Positions 43,521 through 50,919 of a stretch of DNA of 51,942 bases are shown piece after piece. The position numbers and the translations under genes were made by a program. Each line of letters begins with the position of its first letter. Within the stretch, counting starts at the first letter, position 1. The stretch comes from Cyanobium sp. ATX 6A2 (GTDB lineage: Bacteria; Cyanobacteriota; Cyanobacteriia; PCC-6307; Cyanobiaceae). Location of the stretch: contig NZ_JAGQCU010000020.1 in NCBI RefSeq assembly GCF_024346355.1, positions 1 to 51,942 of the forward strand. The letters run 5' to 3'. Under the pieces are notes generated by a model. It did not search any database, had not been told where the DNA came from, and saw nothing but the letters and a program-made list of their open reading frames with translations.

Positions 43521-43928
43521 TCAGGCGGCCAGCCGATCTGCCGGCTCGCTGAGATGAACCAGGGCCGCCGGAGCTGCCGGGCGCGCAGCTGCAGGGGCGC
43601 GCAGCTCGAGCACCAGCCGGGCCCACTGCTCAGGGGTGAGCGCCACGCGCCAGCAGCCGCCGCGGAATCGCACCAGGGTTGCCGCGTGCGGCGCCTGGGC
43701 ATTGAGCCGTTGCTGTTCGGCGCCTTCCGGCTTCTCACGCACCGCCCGGGCCGCGTCCTTCCAGTCCGCGACCTGGAGCACGAAATCGCTGAGGCCATCG
43801 AGGTCGCCGACGTCGTCGCTGCGGCCGGCACCGAGCTTGCGGCGGATCGGCAGGCCCAGCAGCAGGGTGAGCAGCTCGGCGGCCTCACGCTCCGCGCGAT
43901 CACCGCGTCCCTTCTGGGCGTTAGGCAT
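43521..43928 (-). CDS. PD-(D/E)XK-like nuclease, degenerate site
   Basis: The 135-residue protein opens with KGRGDRAEREAAELLTLLLG and continues RRKLGAGRSDDVGDLDGLSD and FVLQVADWKD. The order KGxxxERE, GDLDG and a beta-strand with Q/ExK is that of small Holliday-junction-resolvase-like PD-(D/E)XK nucleases. The Asp of GDLDG is present. The usual ExK or QxK reads Q-V-A here, with K three residues later, so activity is uncertain. It probably belongs to the recombination module. Confidence 0.55.
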   Translation of the reverse strand: MPNAQKGRGDRAEREAAELLTLLLGLPIRRKLGAGRSDDVGDLDGLSDFVLQVADWKDAARAVREKPEGAEQQRLNAQAPHAATLVRFRGGCWRVALTPEQWARLVLELRAPAAARPAAPAALVHLSEPADRLAA

Positions 43929-44254
43929 CAGTGCCGCAGAAAAACCGGATCCTAGCTTCCGCTAGGGAGGCTGCAATGGCGCTAAGTGCTCAGGCAGCTG
44001 GCGGCGGAGTGCTTACCGCTCGGTACTGGAGAGCATGGGGAGTGGTTCACCCGCTGCTCGCGCCAGGGGGTACCCGGAGCCCTGCCAGGAATCCGAGAGG
44101 GGGCTTGCGGCTGCTCCTGGCTCTCGCTCCGGCAGCGGAGAGTGCGGGGATCCGGGCCGCCATCGCAGCCAGAGACCGGCGACGGCAGGGCTGTGTGACG
44201 CAACAGAGCGGCGTGAACCGTCAGGCCGTCGGTGGCGGGCCAGTCCTGATGGGT
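43929..44254. other. intergenic region, no supportable gene
   Basis: Very GC-rich, with open frames on both strands but none convincing. Near the left end, TTCCGCTAGGGAGG (43957-43970) resembles the GTTCGCTAG elements at 35517 and 44959. Confidence 0.4.
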
Positions 44255-44947
44255 TCAGGCCGCCGCATCCGGAGGTGGGCCTGGGTGAACCGCCTCAGCG
44301 GCAGGCACCACCTCCAGCGGTGCTGTGCTCCGTTGAACCGCGGCCTCGGGGTCGGCACTGGCCAGGGTTTCAGCGATCACGCCGCCCAGGGGCTGAAGAC
44401 GCCTGGCTGTGGGACTGGGTTGATCCCCATCGCCGCCACCGTTGCCGTAGCGGGCCTGCTGGGCGGCGACGGCATGGCGCACCTCGGCGATGAACCAGGG
44501 CACCGCGTCGTGGTCTCCGGCAGCGCGGGCCATGCGGGCATCGCGCATCTGCCTCTCGGTCTGGCGCCAGGACTCCACCCGGCGCTCATGAAGCTCGCTC
44601 ACCTGCTCGCGCGTCAGCTCGGAGGCCAGGCCCCGGGCCACCAGGCCATCACCGCCGCGCAGCCCGCTCTGCGGTCTGGGGCCCTGCGGCTCGCCGCTCT
44701 GAGGCGTGCCTCCTTGGCCGGGGGGCGCGTAGGCGGCGGGGCAGTGGCAGATCAGCGGTAGATCCTGACCCGCGATCCGTCTGCCATCGAGGTTGCGGTC
44801 GTAGTCCGGCAGCAGCTCGTTGAGCAAGCCGTCGCCGTTGGTGATCACGCCGGTGTCGTAGCAGGCGAAGCAGGCGCAGTTGGGGCGACGGAAGGTCAGG
44901 TCGCGGTCCAGCCCCTCGCGCTTGTGGCCCACGGGTCGCCTGAACAT
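44255..44947 (-). CDS. Cys-rich hypothetical protein, 230 aa
   Basis: The N-terminal part has NCACFACYDTGVITNGDGLL and LPLICHCPAAYAPP, two Cys clusters 40 residues apart that look like a zinc-binding ribbon. The middle is helical and charged (REQVSELHERRVESWRQTER, QMRDARMARAAG) and may be a coiled coil. The end is low-complexity Ala/Pro. Zinc clusters and helices suggest nucleic acid binding in early replication. Confidence 0.5.
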   Translation of the reverse strand: MFRRPVGHKREGLDRDLTFRRPNCACFACYDTGVITNGDGLLNELLPDYDRNLDGRRIAGQDLPLICHCPAAYAPPGQGGTPQSGEPQGPRPQSGLRGGDGLVARGLASELTREQVSELHERRVESWRQTERQMRDARMARAAGDHDAVPWFIAEVRHAVAAQQARYGNGGGDGDQPSPTARRLQPLGGVIAETLASADPEAAVQRSTAPLEVVPAAEAVHPGPPPDAAA

Positions 44948-45025
44948 CTGCGTATCCCGTTCGCTAGCGCAAGCGTAGCCCTGATTAGCGGCCTATGACC
45001 CACACGAGCTTGGCGTGGTTGGTCG

Positions 45026-46090
45026 CTATAGAGCCCGGAATACCTGGTAAGCCGAGCGGTTCACCATCGCCAGTTCCTCGCGGTGCTGAGACAGCCAGGC
45101 CTGGCCGTTCAGCGTCGGCCAGCCCGCCTGCGTCGCCTGCCGCAGCAGCTGGCTCACGCCCTGGTGGCCGGCGCGGACAGCCACCGCGCTGAGCTCCTCG
45201 AGCATCGCGCTGAACGCCTGGCGGCTGCGGCTGCCGCCCTTGGCCAGCCAGTAGCCCTCGATCCGATCGGCCACGCACTGCAGCTCCACCGGCAGGGCAC
45301 CCACCGGCACCGGCAGGTGGTCCGCCTGGGCCGGGGGCGGCAGCGGCGGTGGCGGGGGTGGCCCCAGGGGCGGAACGGGGTGGGCCCGATGCCAGGCCTG
45401 CTTGTCCCAGTGGTCGTAGGCCTCCGCCTCTGCCGTCATGGCGGCCAGAGCATCGGCATCGGCATGGGCTTGGCTCTGGGTCTGGCCAGGGCCGGCGGTC
45501 GGCGGCTGTTCCCTCTGTCGCGCTTCATGCCCCCCTGTCTCTGCGGCGTCAGCCGCTCCCGTAGAGACAGACAACGGGGAAAGAGATCTGGAAGAAGAGG
45601 GGATCTTGTTCCTGGGTTCTTGTTCTGGGGATCTTGTTTGTGTCCCCTTTTGGGGGGTGGGTGCCGTCCCCTTTTGGGGGATGGGTGGTGTCCCCCTTCT
45701 GGGGGGTGCCCCCCTTTTGGGGTGTCCCCCTGTTGGGGGATGGGTGCCGTCCCCCTTTCCGGGGGTGTCCCCCTGTTGGGTGGTGTCCCCCTTCTGGGGG
45801 ACGGGTGAGCGGCAGCAGCGATACAGCGATGGCAGCCCCGGTCGTGACTCACGAGCCAGCCAGCCGTGCTCCACAAGCCAGCGCAGAGCCGCAAACACGT
45901 CGTCGCGTTTCATCGCGGCCTCCCTTGCCAGGGTGGCCGCCGATGCCCAGCAACCGTCCCGGCTGCCGTTGCCGTGGCGATGGATCAGTAGATACACCAC
46001 CAGGCGGCCCTTGCCGCCGCTCTGGCTGGCGGTGTCGAGCAGCTGGTGCGGCAGCGGCGACCAGCCGCCACCTGCGGCGGAGCCCCGCAT
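45026..46090 (-). CDS. HTH protein with repeat-rich linker, possible replication initiator
   Basis: The N-terminal domain (VVYLLIHRHGNGSRDGCWAS, AATLAREAAMKRDDVFAALR, WLVEHGWLARE) is a winged helix of the HTH_36 type used by phage and plasmid replication proteins. A linker near residues 90-150 is built from about eight units of the PQKGT/QQGDT kind, encoded by a DNA repeat at 45642-45808. The C-terminal part (RIEGYWLAKGGSRSRQAFSA) is a second helical domain. The start shares a base with the stop of the RHH-like gene (TGATG). Confidence 0.65.
   Translation of the reverse strand: MRGSAAGGGWSPLPHQLLDTASQSGGKGRLVVYLLIHRHGNGSRDGCWASAATLAREAAMKRDDVFAALRWLVEHGWLARESRPGLPSLYRCCRSPVPQKGDTTQQGDTPGKGDGTHPPTGGHPKRGAPPRRGTPPIPQKGTAPTPQKGTQTRSPEQEPRNKIPSSSRSLSPLSVSTGAADAAETGGHEARQREQPPTAGPGQTQSQAHADADALAAMTAEAEAYDHWDKQAWHRAHPVPPLGPPPPPPLPPPAQADHLPVPVGALPVELQCVADRIEGYWLAKGGSRSRQAFSAMLEELSAVAVRAGHQGVSQLLRQATQAGWPTLNGQAWLSQHREELAMVNRSAYQVFRAL
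45642..45808. repeat. degenerate tandem repeat of CCCCTTTTGGGG-like units
   Basis: About eight copies of a 12-15 base mini-palindrome (CCCC-TTTT-GGGG, CCCCC-TTCT-GGGGG, CCCCC-TGTT-GGGGG) are separated by 5-15 bases such as TGGGTGCCGT. The G-runs could also form quadruplexes on one strand. The repeat stays in frame inside the HTH gene and encodes its flexible linker. Confidence 0.7.
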
Positions 46091-46338
46091 CAGATCTGGC
46101 CTGTTGGCACCTCTGCAGGCTCCTGTTGCCGCTGGTGGCGCGCCTCCAGCAGCCGCTGCACTTCACGCCGCTCCTGCTCCATCTGCTGATCCAGCAGCTG
46201 GCGCATGAACAGCGAGGCATTGCGCCGCGCATGGGCCTTGATCCAGGCCACCTGCTCGGGGCGCAGCAGGAAGCCGACCTGCACCGTCGCCTCCGGCTCC
46301 AGCGGCCGGGGCAGGGCATGGGTCCCCGCGTGATCCAT
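46090..46338 (-). CDS. small RHH-like DNA-binding protein, 82 aa
   Basis: The segment ATVQVGFLLRPEQVAWIKAH and ARRNASLFMRQLLDQQ has one beta-strand followed by two helices, as in ribbon-helix-helix repressors; VQVGFLL would be the DNA-contacting strand. The C-terminal helix is charged. It heads the - strand early operon, opposite the + strand nuclease gene at 46417, a common place for an operon repressor. Confidence 0.55.
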   Translation of the reverse strand: MDHAGTHALPRPLEPEATVQVGFLLRPEQVAWIKAHARRNASLFMRQLLDQQMEQERREVQRLLEARHQRQQEPAEVPTGQI

Positions 46339-46388
46339 CGTCCAGTCTCCAGACTTGCTGACGCTACTTGCAGGAGGCTTGGGTTAGG

Positions 46389-46400
46389 TAGTCTGTTTGT
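46389..46400 (+). promoter_or_regulatory. promoter-like motif TAGTCTGTTTGT
   Basis: The 12-mer TAGTCTGTTTGT ends 16 bases before the nuclease GTG. Its near-identical copy, TAGACTGTTTGT, is at 47143-47154 ahead of the next + strand gene. Confidence 0.5.
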
Positions 46401-46416
46401 TGGTTGCCTGGAGGCC

Positions 46417-47115
46417 GTGCTCACGCTCACCAGCACCTCCGCCTGGCTCCAGCCACTGCCGATCGAGCGCGACGACAGCACCTGGACCTACCGCCTCACC
46501 GATCGCCACCACTGGTTCCCGGTCTCGATCACCGGCGTCATCACCAAGGTCTGCAAGAACGAGGACGCCCTGGGCTGGATCGAGGCCTGGCGCGATGTCT
46601 GGGAGCCACGCGGCAACACCTGCCACGCCGCCCTGCAGCACTTCGCCCTCCTCAACTGGCAGGCGCCAGCGCACCTCTGGCCCCAGGGCCTGGATGCCTC
46701 CCGGCCTGTCGATCCCCGCGGCGAGCTCTACGGCGCCTACGGCGACTGGATCGAGCCGCTGCTGGCCGAGCCCCTCTGGGCCTGCGTGCAGGTGGTGGCC
46801 GCCGAGCTGATGCTCTACGACCTGGAGCGCAACGTCGCCGGAACCCTCGATCTGCTGCTGCGCTTCCCCGATGGCAGCTACGGGATCGCCGACCTCAAGA
46901 GCCTCTCGGACAAGGGCAGGAAGTACGACACCAGGCCCCAGCTGGGGGCCGGCATCGTCATGGCCGAGCACCACTACCGGCTGCCCATCAGCCGCGCTCT
47001 GACGATCTGGGCCGCGCCGGGGCAGTGCGAGATCAAGACCCACACGGCCGCCGAGTGCCGGCGGCGCTGGGGGGAGGTGTTCGCCGCCTACCTGCGGGAG
47101 TGGCGTCCCTTCTGA
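46417..47115 (+). CDS. PD-(D/E)XK (Cas4/RecB-like) nuclease
   Basis: GTG 46417 is chosen as start; GGAGG lies just two bases before it, so spacing is odd and the true start is not certain. The 232-residue protein has HHWFPVSITGVITKV near residue 25, ERNVAGTLDLLLRFPDGSYG and IADLKSLSDKGRKYDT near 145-170: the D of GTLD and the D-x-K of ADLK form the PD-(D/E)XK centre of the Cas4/RecB superfamily. HYRLPISRAL follows. It is probably the exonuclease partner of the ERF protein, though it is on the opposite strand. Confidence 0.75.
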   Translation: MLTLTSTSAWLQPLPIERDDSTWTYRLTDRHHWFPVSITGVITKVCKNEDALGWIEAWRDVWEPRGNTCHAALQHFALLNWQAPAHLWPQGLDASRPVDPRGELYGAYGDWIEPLLAEPLWACVQVVAAELMLYDLERNVAGTLDLLLRFPDGSYGIADLKSLSDKGRKYDTRPQLGAGIVMAEHHYRLPISRALTIWAAPGQCEIKTHTAAECRRRWGEVFAAYLREWRPF

Positions 47116-47142
47116 TAGTGGCCATTAGGGGTCACTAGGGCT

Positions 47143-47154
47143 TAGACTGTTTGT
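47143..47154 (+). promoter_or_regulatory. promoter-like motif TAGACTGTTTGT
   Basis: It matches the motif at 46389 in 11 of 12 bases. It lies between the nuclease stop and the start of the 161-residue gene, with CCTCGCTAATGGAGG just after it. Confidence 0.5.
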
Positions 47155-47237
47155 CCTCGCTAATGGAGGTCACTCCGTCTTGACCGGTCCTCATCTGCCG
47201 GCCTTTGCCCGCTCACGCCTCACCCGCCAGCAACCCC

Positions 47238-47723
47238 ATGCCGTCCCCTTCTGCCGTCGCCGCGTTGCGCGATCTCCTCGACACCAGCGACTCCTCGCCC
47301 TCCTGTTCGCCGGCTCCAGCGGATTCCTCACCGGCGTCGGAGCCGCCACAGCCCTTTTCGCTCTCGCAGGAGGCCGCTGAGGCGCTCCACGCCGCCGCCG
47401 AGGCCAAGGCCGTCCTCGAGCACGCCAAGGCCCAGCTGGCCCAGGCCACCACTGCCCTCGATGCCCTGGTGGAGGCCGGCCTGCTGCCCGAGAAGGGCCT
47501 GCCCGTCGTCAGCGGCTACACCCTCTACCGCCAGGAGGGCCGCCCGTCGTGGACCTATCCCGCCGCCATCAAGGAGCTGGAGACGCAGCTCAAGAAGCGC
47601 AAGCAGCTGGCCGAACAGCTGGGCGAAGCCACCCAGAAGCGCGGCGATCCCTTCTGGACGATCAAGGAGGCGACGCCGCTCAAGCCCGACTCACCCCTGC
47701 TCAGGGGCCAGGAGTCGATGTGA
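47238..47723 (+). CDS. phage-like helical protein, 161 aa
   Basis: ATG 47238 (MPSPSAVAALRDLLDTSDSS) is preferred over a TTG at 47205. After a Ser/Pro-rich start come a long helix (EAAEALHAAAEAKAVLEHAK) and a conserved-looking part VSGYTLYRQEGRPSWTYPAA with IKELETQLKKRKQLAEQLGE and DPFWTIK. This form is seen in small proteins that go with phage recombination nucleases. Its stop overlaps the next GTG. Confidence 0.6.
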   Translation: MPSPSAVAALRDLLDTSDSSPSCSPAPADSSPASEPPQPFSLSQEAAEALHAAAEAKAVLEHAKAQLAQATTALDALVEAGLLPEKGLPVVSGYTLYRQEGRPSWTYPAAIKELETQLKKRKQLAEQLGEATQKRGDPFWTIKEATPLKPDSPLLRGQESM

Positions 47724-47911
47724 GCCCCGATCCCGTCACCGATGCGGCCACCCAGGTGGTGGCCCTGCACCTGCGCGAGCTGCCCAGCGATGCCCTGGAG
47801 GCCCTGATGGATCTGATCACCAGCGGCGGCCCCCAGGCGCTGGTGTTCGCCATCACCGAGGAGATCGCCTCCCGTCACCCCGCTCGCCACCCCCAGCAAT
47901 TCCGCATCTGA
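47720..47911 (+). CDS. small acidic protein, 63 aa
   Basis: GTG 47720 overlaps the stop of the gene before it (GTGA). The product reads DAATQVVALHLRELPSDALE, ALMDLITSGGPQALVFAITE and ends HPQQFRI. It is a short helical protein of unknown role in the same unit as the nuclease and its partner. Confidence 0.5.
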   Translation: MSPDPVTDAATQVVALHLRELPSDALEALMDLITSGGPQALVFAITEEIASRHPARHPQQFRI

Positions 47912-47915
47912 GCCC

Positions 47916-48176
47916 ATGCACCCCTCCCCCTGGACCACTGGCCCTTGGCCCCCCGGCCCTTGGCTGACGGCACCCCAGGCCGCCGCCGCCCTCAGCGTCT
48001 CGATCTCAACCCTCTACCGCTGGCGCACCCAGGGCCTGCTGGTGGCCGGTGAGGACTGGATGCGCAAATGGCCCAGCGGTAGGAGCCCCGTGCTCTATCA
48101 CGTCGAACGGGTGCAGCAGCGGATCGCCGCGCTCACAGCCCACAGCGCTCAGGAACTGGAGGCGGTGGCCGGCTGA
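47916..48176 (+). CDS. xis: excisionase-like HTH protein
   Basis: The 86-residue protein has WLTAPQAAAALSVSISTLYR and WRTQGLLVAGEDWMR, a helix-turn-helix followed by a wing, in the pattern of MerR-like excisionases. It lies directly beside the integrase gene and converges on it, with 28 bases of overlap at their ends. Excisionases set the direction of site-specific recombination by bending DNA at the att arms. Confidence 0.7.
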   Translation: MHPSPWTTGPWPPGPWLTAPQAAAALSVSISTLYRWRTQGLLVAGEDWMRKWPSGRSPVLYHVERVQQRIAALTAHSAQELEAVAG

Positions 48177-49408
48177 GCATTGGCGGGGCCGGCGAGGGCC
48201 CGGGCAAAGGCAGCCGCTGCGCCCTGGCCCGAAGCCCATGGATAGCTGCGCAGGTGCACCTCGAGGGAATGCCCCATGCTCAGCGCCACGCTTCCGGGAT
48301 CGATCCCCAGCTGGTGGCCGCGCAGGCTGTAGCCGTGGCGGAACGAGTACGGCACCACGCGCTCGCCCCGCGATGCCAGGCGCTCGCGCAGCTCCTGCCA
48401 GCCCCGCTGCCGCTTGAGGTAGGTGCCGATCGCATCGGCCGCTCCAGGCCCACCACCGAGGGGTGGCAGGTCGATCTCACCCGATCGCCAGCGCTCCAGC
48501 AGCCGCCACTCCATCCGCCGACCGTCCCAGTCCGTCAGGGGCAGCGGATGCACCCAACGCGGCGCCGTCATACCCCCGCCGCTGCGCTTGCGGTAGCTGC
48601 ACCACCACAGCGGCTGACCGCTGCTCGGGTCGGTGCGCACCGCCAGGTGCTGCAGCTCGATCGGCCGCAGGCCCAGTTCCGCCAGCAGGCGGAGCGCGTC
48701 GGCCCACCTCCGGCCCGCGGGGTCGTTGGGAAGCGCATCCAACAGGTGCAGCACATCCAGGTCACCGAGCGGATCGCCCTTGCGGTGACCCGGAGCGGTC
48801 TGAGCAGCCGAAACCCCAATGTGCGGCCGCAGATCAGCCGGTGGCCGCCAGCCCTCCGGGAACCGCTCTCGCTCGACGCAGTGGCGCAGGAACTGGGCCA
48901 GCGACTGGGCACGGATCTGCCGCATCCGGCTCCCGGGCGGCCAGCCCCGCAGGCAGGCGTCCAGCAGCGTGGCCGCATCCGGCGGGCGCTTCGGGCCTTC
49001 CAGCAGCTGGACCGCCAGCTCCAGCACCGGGACGTAGTACCTGTCCCAGCTGGCTGGCTTGATCGCATTGCCGTGCTCCAGCTTCTGCCGGCGGAAATGC
49101 TCCAGAGCCTCCGTCCAGCTGTCCTGCCGCTTGGGGCCCCTGCCATCGGCGATCGCCGCAGCTTCCTGGAGGGCGTGGCCCTCGAGGGTCAGCAGGTAGA
49201 TGTTGCGCACCCGGGCCAGGATCGGCCCCACCTGCTCCTGGTTCCAGCGAAAGGGCAGGGCGACGGTCTGGCGGGGGCGTTCAGCGCCTCGAAACTCAAG
49301 CCGCGCGTAACCGTCCTGCTCTCGCAAGGTCCAGCCGCGGGCCGCGGACTTACGAACGGCGACCCGCAGGGCCAGCTCCCAGCTCTCCGCACGGCGCACT
49401 CGGGGCAC
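48149..49408 (-). CDS. int: tyrosine-recombinase integrase
   Basis: The catalytic set is complete: R in LAELGLRPIELQHL, K in YRKRSGGG or nearby, HxxR as YSFRHGYSLRGHQLG, H in MGHSLEVHLRSYPW and the Y in that last segment. The N-terminal part (WTLREQDGYARLEFRGAERP, then FRWNQEQVGPILARVRNIYL) should bind the arm sites. A TTG at 49432 would add eight residues encoded by the arm-like repeats, so GTG 49408 is the safer start. The 5' end lies about 115 bases from the tRNA-Pro att site, the normal place for an integrase. Confidence 0.88.
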   Translation of the reverse strand: MPRVRRAESWELALRVAVRKSAARGWTLREQDGYARLEFRGAERPRQTVALPFRWNQEQVGPILARVRNIYLLTLEGHALQEAAAIADGRGPKRQDSWTEALEHFRRQKLEHGNAIKPASWDRYYVPVLELAVQLLEGPKRPPDAATLLDACLRGWPPGSRMRQIRAQSLAQFLRHCVERERFPEGWRPPADLRPHIGVSAAQTAPGHRKGDPLGDLDVLHLLDALPNDPAGRRWADALRLLAELGLRPIELQHLAVRTDPSSGQPLWWCSYRKRSGGGMTAPRWVHPLPLTDWDGRRMEWRLLERWRSGEIDLPPLGGGPGAADAIGTYLKRQRGWQELRERLASRGERVVPYSFRHGYSLRGHQLGIDPGSVALSMGHSLEVHLRSYPWASGQGAAAAFARALAGPANAQPATASSS

Positions 49409-49413
49409 AGAAT

Positions 49414-49434
49414 CCGCGCAAAATCCGCGCAAAA
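49414..49434. repeat. arm-like direct repeat, left of att
   Basis: CCGCGCAAAA occurs twice, at 49414-49423 and 49425-49434. Similar repeats lie on the other side of the att core at 49598-49620. Confidence 0.55.
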
Positions 49435-49523
49435 CTTACTGCAGCCGCTTGTTCAGCCTCGGTCAAGGCCAGTCAGCAAGCCAGGTCTGACGGGAGATCC
49501 CCCATCACCACTGGCTCCGTCTC

Positions 49524-49571
49524 TTGCTTTGGGAGCACTAGGTCGCAGGTTCGAATCCTGTCGCCCCGACT
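49524..49571 (+). other. attR: tRNA-Pro(UGG) 3' fragment, attachment site (attR)
   Basis: The sequence runs from the 3' side of the anticodon stem, with the loop TTTGGGA (anticodon TGG at 49530-49532), through the T arm GCAGGTTCGAATCCTGT to the acceptor strand CGCCCCGA. The 5' half of a tRNA (CGGGGCG, D arm) is absent upstream, and the 5' side of the anticodon stem does not pair properly. It is therefore a 3' fragment left by integration into a tRNA-Pro gene. On the + strand, such a fragment marks the right end of an element whose left end carries the intact tRNA. Confidence 0.8.
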
Positions 49572-49576
49572 GACTT

Positions 49577-49595
49577 CTCAGGGATTGGCCCTGAG
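49577..49595. terminator. short hairpin after tRNA fragment
   Basis: CTCAGGG (49577-49583) pairs with CCCTGAG (49589-49595) around ATTGG. It may be the former terminator of the tRNA gene. No T-run follows. Confidence 0.35.
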
Positions 49596-49597
49596 CC

Positions 49598-49620
49598 GTG
49601 CGCACAAACCGCGCACAAAA
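49598..49620. repeat. arm-like direct repeat, right of att
   Basis: GTGCGCACAAA (49598-49608) and CCGCGCACAAAA (49609-49620) repeat each other and resemble CCGCGCAAAA on the left of the att core. Confidence 0.5.
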
Positions 49621-49793
49621 CCAAGCGAAACGCTCAGGCTCAGCGGAAGCTCCAGCCGCCGGCCCGGCCTCTGCGGGCAGGGCGAGCTGGACGTGCGCGG
49701 CTGCCGAACGCGCTTCCATTTCGTCCGCCGGGACACCCCTCAGGATCGCCGCCAGGGGGCAGCGGGGTCGGGCCGTTCACCGGCGGAGGCGCC

Positions 49794-50090
49794 ATGGAGA
49801 TCACGATCGGCAAGGCACAGCGCGGCCGGCTCTCTTATGCCCTTCCCGGCCAGGCCTATGTGGGCCGGCCCAGCCCGCTCGGCAATCCCTTCCAGCTCGG
49901 CCGCGATGGCAGCCGCGCCGAGGTGATTACCCGCTACAGGCGCTGGCTCTGGGCCCGGATGCAAGCTCCGGGCTCCACAGAGCGCCGTGAGCTGGAGCGG
50001 CTGCTGGGCCGGGCCCAGGCCGGCCGGCTGGAGCTGCTGTGCTGGTGCGCCTGGCCACAGCAATTAGCCCCATGTAGAGCAGCGCTATAG
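49794..50090 (+). pseudogene. DUF4326-like protein, altered C-terminus
   Basis: The 98-residue product has YVGRPSPLGNPFQLGRDGSR, AEVITRYRRWLWAR and LLGRAQAGRLELLCWCA, the DUF4326 pattern. Members normally end CWCxPxxCHxDxI; here the match stops at CWCA and the frame continues WPQQLAPCRAAL. The C-terminal cysteine/histidine part is therefore lost, probably by a frameshift or deletion. The function of DUF4326 is unknown. Confidence 0.6.
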
Positions 50091-50236
50091 CATACACCCA
50101 CCTCAACCTGCGCGAGCAGCGCCAGCGCAGGATCCTTACCGACAGCAAAGGCGACCGGCCGCATCTTGGCCCTGCTGCGACGACGTGCGGCCTTCCGTGG
50201 CATGCCTAGAGTTGGTCACCCAGATGGTCAACGGCT

Positions 50237-50473
50237 GTGGCGCAGGTAACGGTGGCAGAGGCCAAGGCCCAGCTCTCCAGCCTTCTGGATGCGGTGGAGG
50301 CCGGCAAGGCCGTGGTGATCACCCGCCGCGGCAAGGCCATCGCCGAGCTGGTGCCACGCTGCCGCGTGCGTGATCTGCTCCCGCAGCTTGAGGCCCTGCG
50401 CGCCTCTCTGCCCGAGCAACCGACCAGCGGCGTGGAGACCATCCGGGCGTTGCGGGATGAGCCCGTCGCCTGA
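50237..50473 (+). CDS. Phd/YefM-family antitoxin
   Basis: GTG start. The 78-residue protein reads TVAEAKAQLSSLLDAVEAGK and then VVITRRGKAIAELVP, the classical Phd/YefM fold that binds the operon promoter. The C-terminal tail (LPEQPTSGVETIRALRDEPV) is the toxin-binding part. Its stop shares a base with the toxin start (TGATG). Such antitoxins repress their own operon and neutralise the partner PIN toxin. Confidence 0.85.
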   Translation: MAQVTVAEAKAQLSSLLDAVEAGKAVVITRRGKAIAELVPRCRVRDLLPQLEALRASLPEQPTSGVETIRALRDEPVA

Positions 50474-50919
50474 TGCTCTACATCGACACCTGTGTGCTGC
50501 TGGCGGTGCTGACGCCGGAGGCACACTCGGCCAACGCGGCCGCTTTTCTGGCGCAGGCCCGTGCACCGCTTGCGATCAGCAGCTGGAGTGTCACCGAGCT
50601 GCATTCCGCCCTCGGCCTCAAGGTGCGCACCAAGAACCTGAGCCAGGCCCAGGCTGAGGCGGTGCTGCAGGGCTTTGAGCGCAGCCTGGTGCCGGGCCTG
50701 CTGGTGCTGGAACTGGAGCCCCAGGACTTCCGCAATGCCAATGCCTGCCTGCGCGGCTGGACCACAACCATGCGGGCAGCCGATGCCCTGCACCTGGCCA
50801 TCGCCAGCGGACGTGGCGCCACCCTCTTCACCCTGGATGCCCCGTTCGTGGCGGCGGCCCGACAGCTGGGGCTGGACGCTCAGTTGCTTGGTGCAGGGGA
50901 AGGCCCCAGCAGCGATTAA
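50473..50919 (+). CDS. vapC: VapC-like PIN-domain toxin
   Basis: The 148-residue protein has the PIN acidic residues in order: D5 in MLYIDTCVLLAV, E in SSWSVTELHSALGLK, D in MRAADALHLAIA and D in TLFTLDAPFVAAA. These bind the metal ions of a ribonuclease that cuts tRNA or rRNA. It follows and overlaps the Phd-like antitoxin. Phd/PIN pairs are common in cyanobacteria. Confidence 0.85.
   Translation: MLYIDTCVLLAVLTPEAHSANAAAFLAQARAPLAISSWSVTELHSALGLKVRTKNLSQAQAEAVLQGFERSLVPGLLVLELEPQDFRNANACLRGWTTTMRAADALHLAIASGRGATLFTLDAPFVAAARQLGLDAQLLGAGEGPSSD

Noticed and set aside
41918-43955. Long + strand ORFs opposite the ERF and following genes
   Set aside because: These are shadows rich in Gly/Arg/Gln; the - strand encodes recognisable ERF and nuclease motifs.
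45642-45808. CRISPR array
   Set aside because: The repeats are short, irregular and coding; spacers are 5-15 bases with no uniform unit, and no cas genes are present.
49524-49571. A complete tRNA-Pro gene
   Set aside because: The 5' acceptor strand, D arm and 5' anticodon stem are missing; only the 3' part is present.
49453-49719. - strand ORF across the tRNA fragment (RQDSNLRPSAPKA)
   Set aside because: This peptide is the well-known false translation of the reverse strand of tRNA genes.
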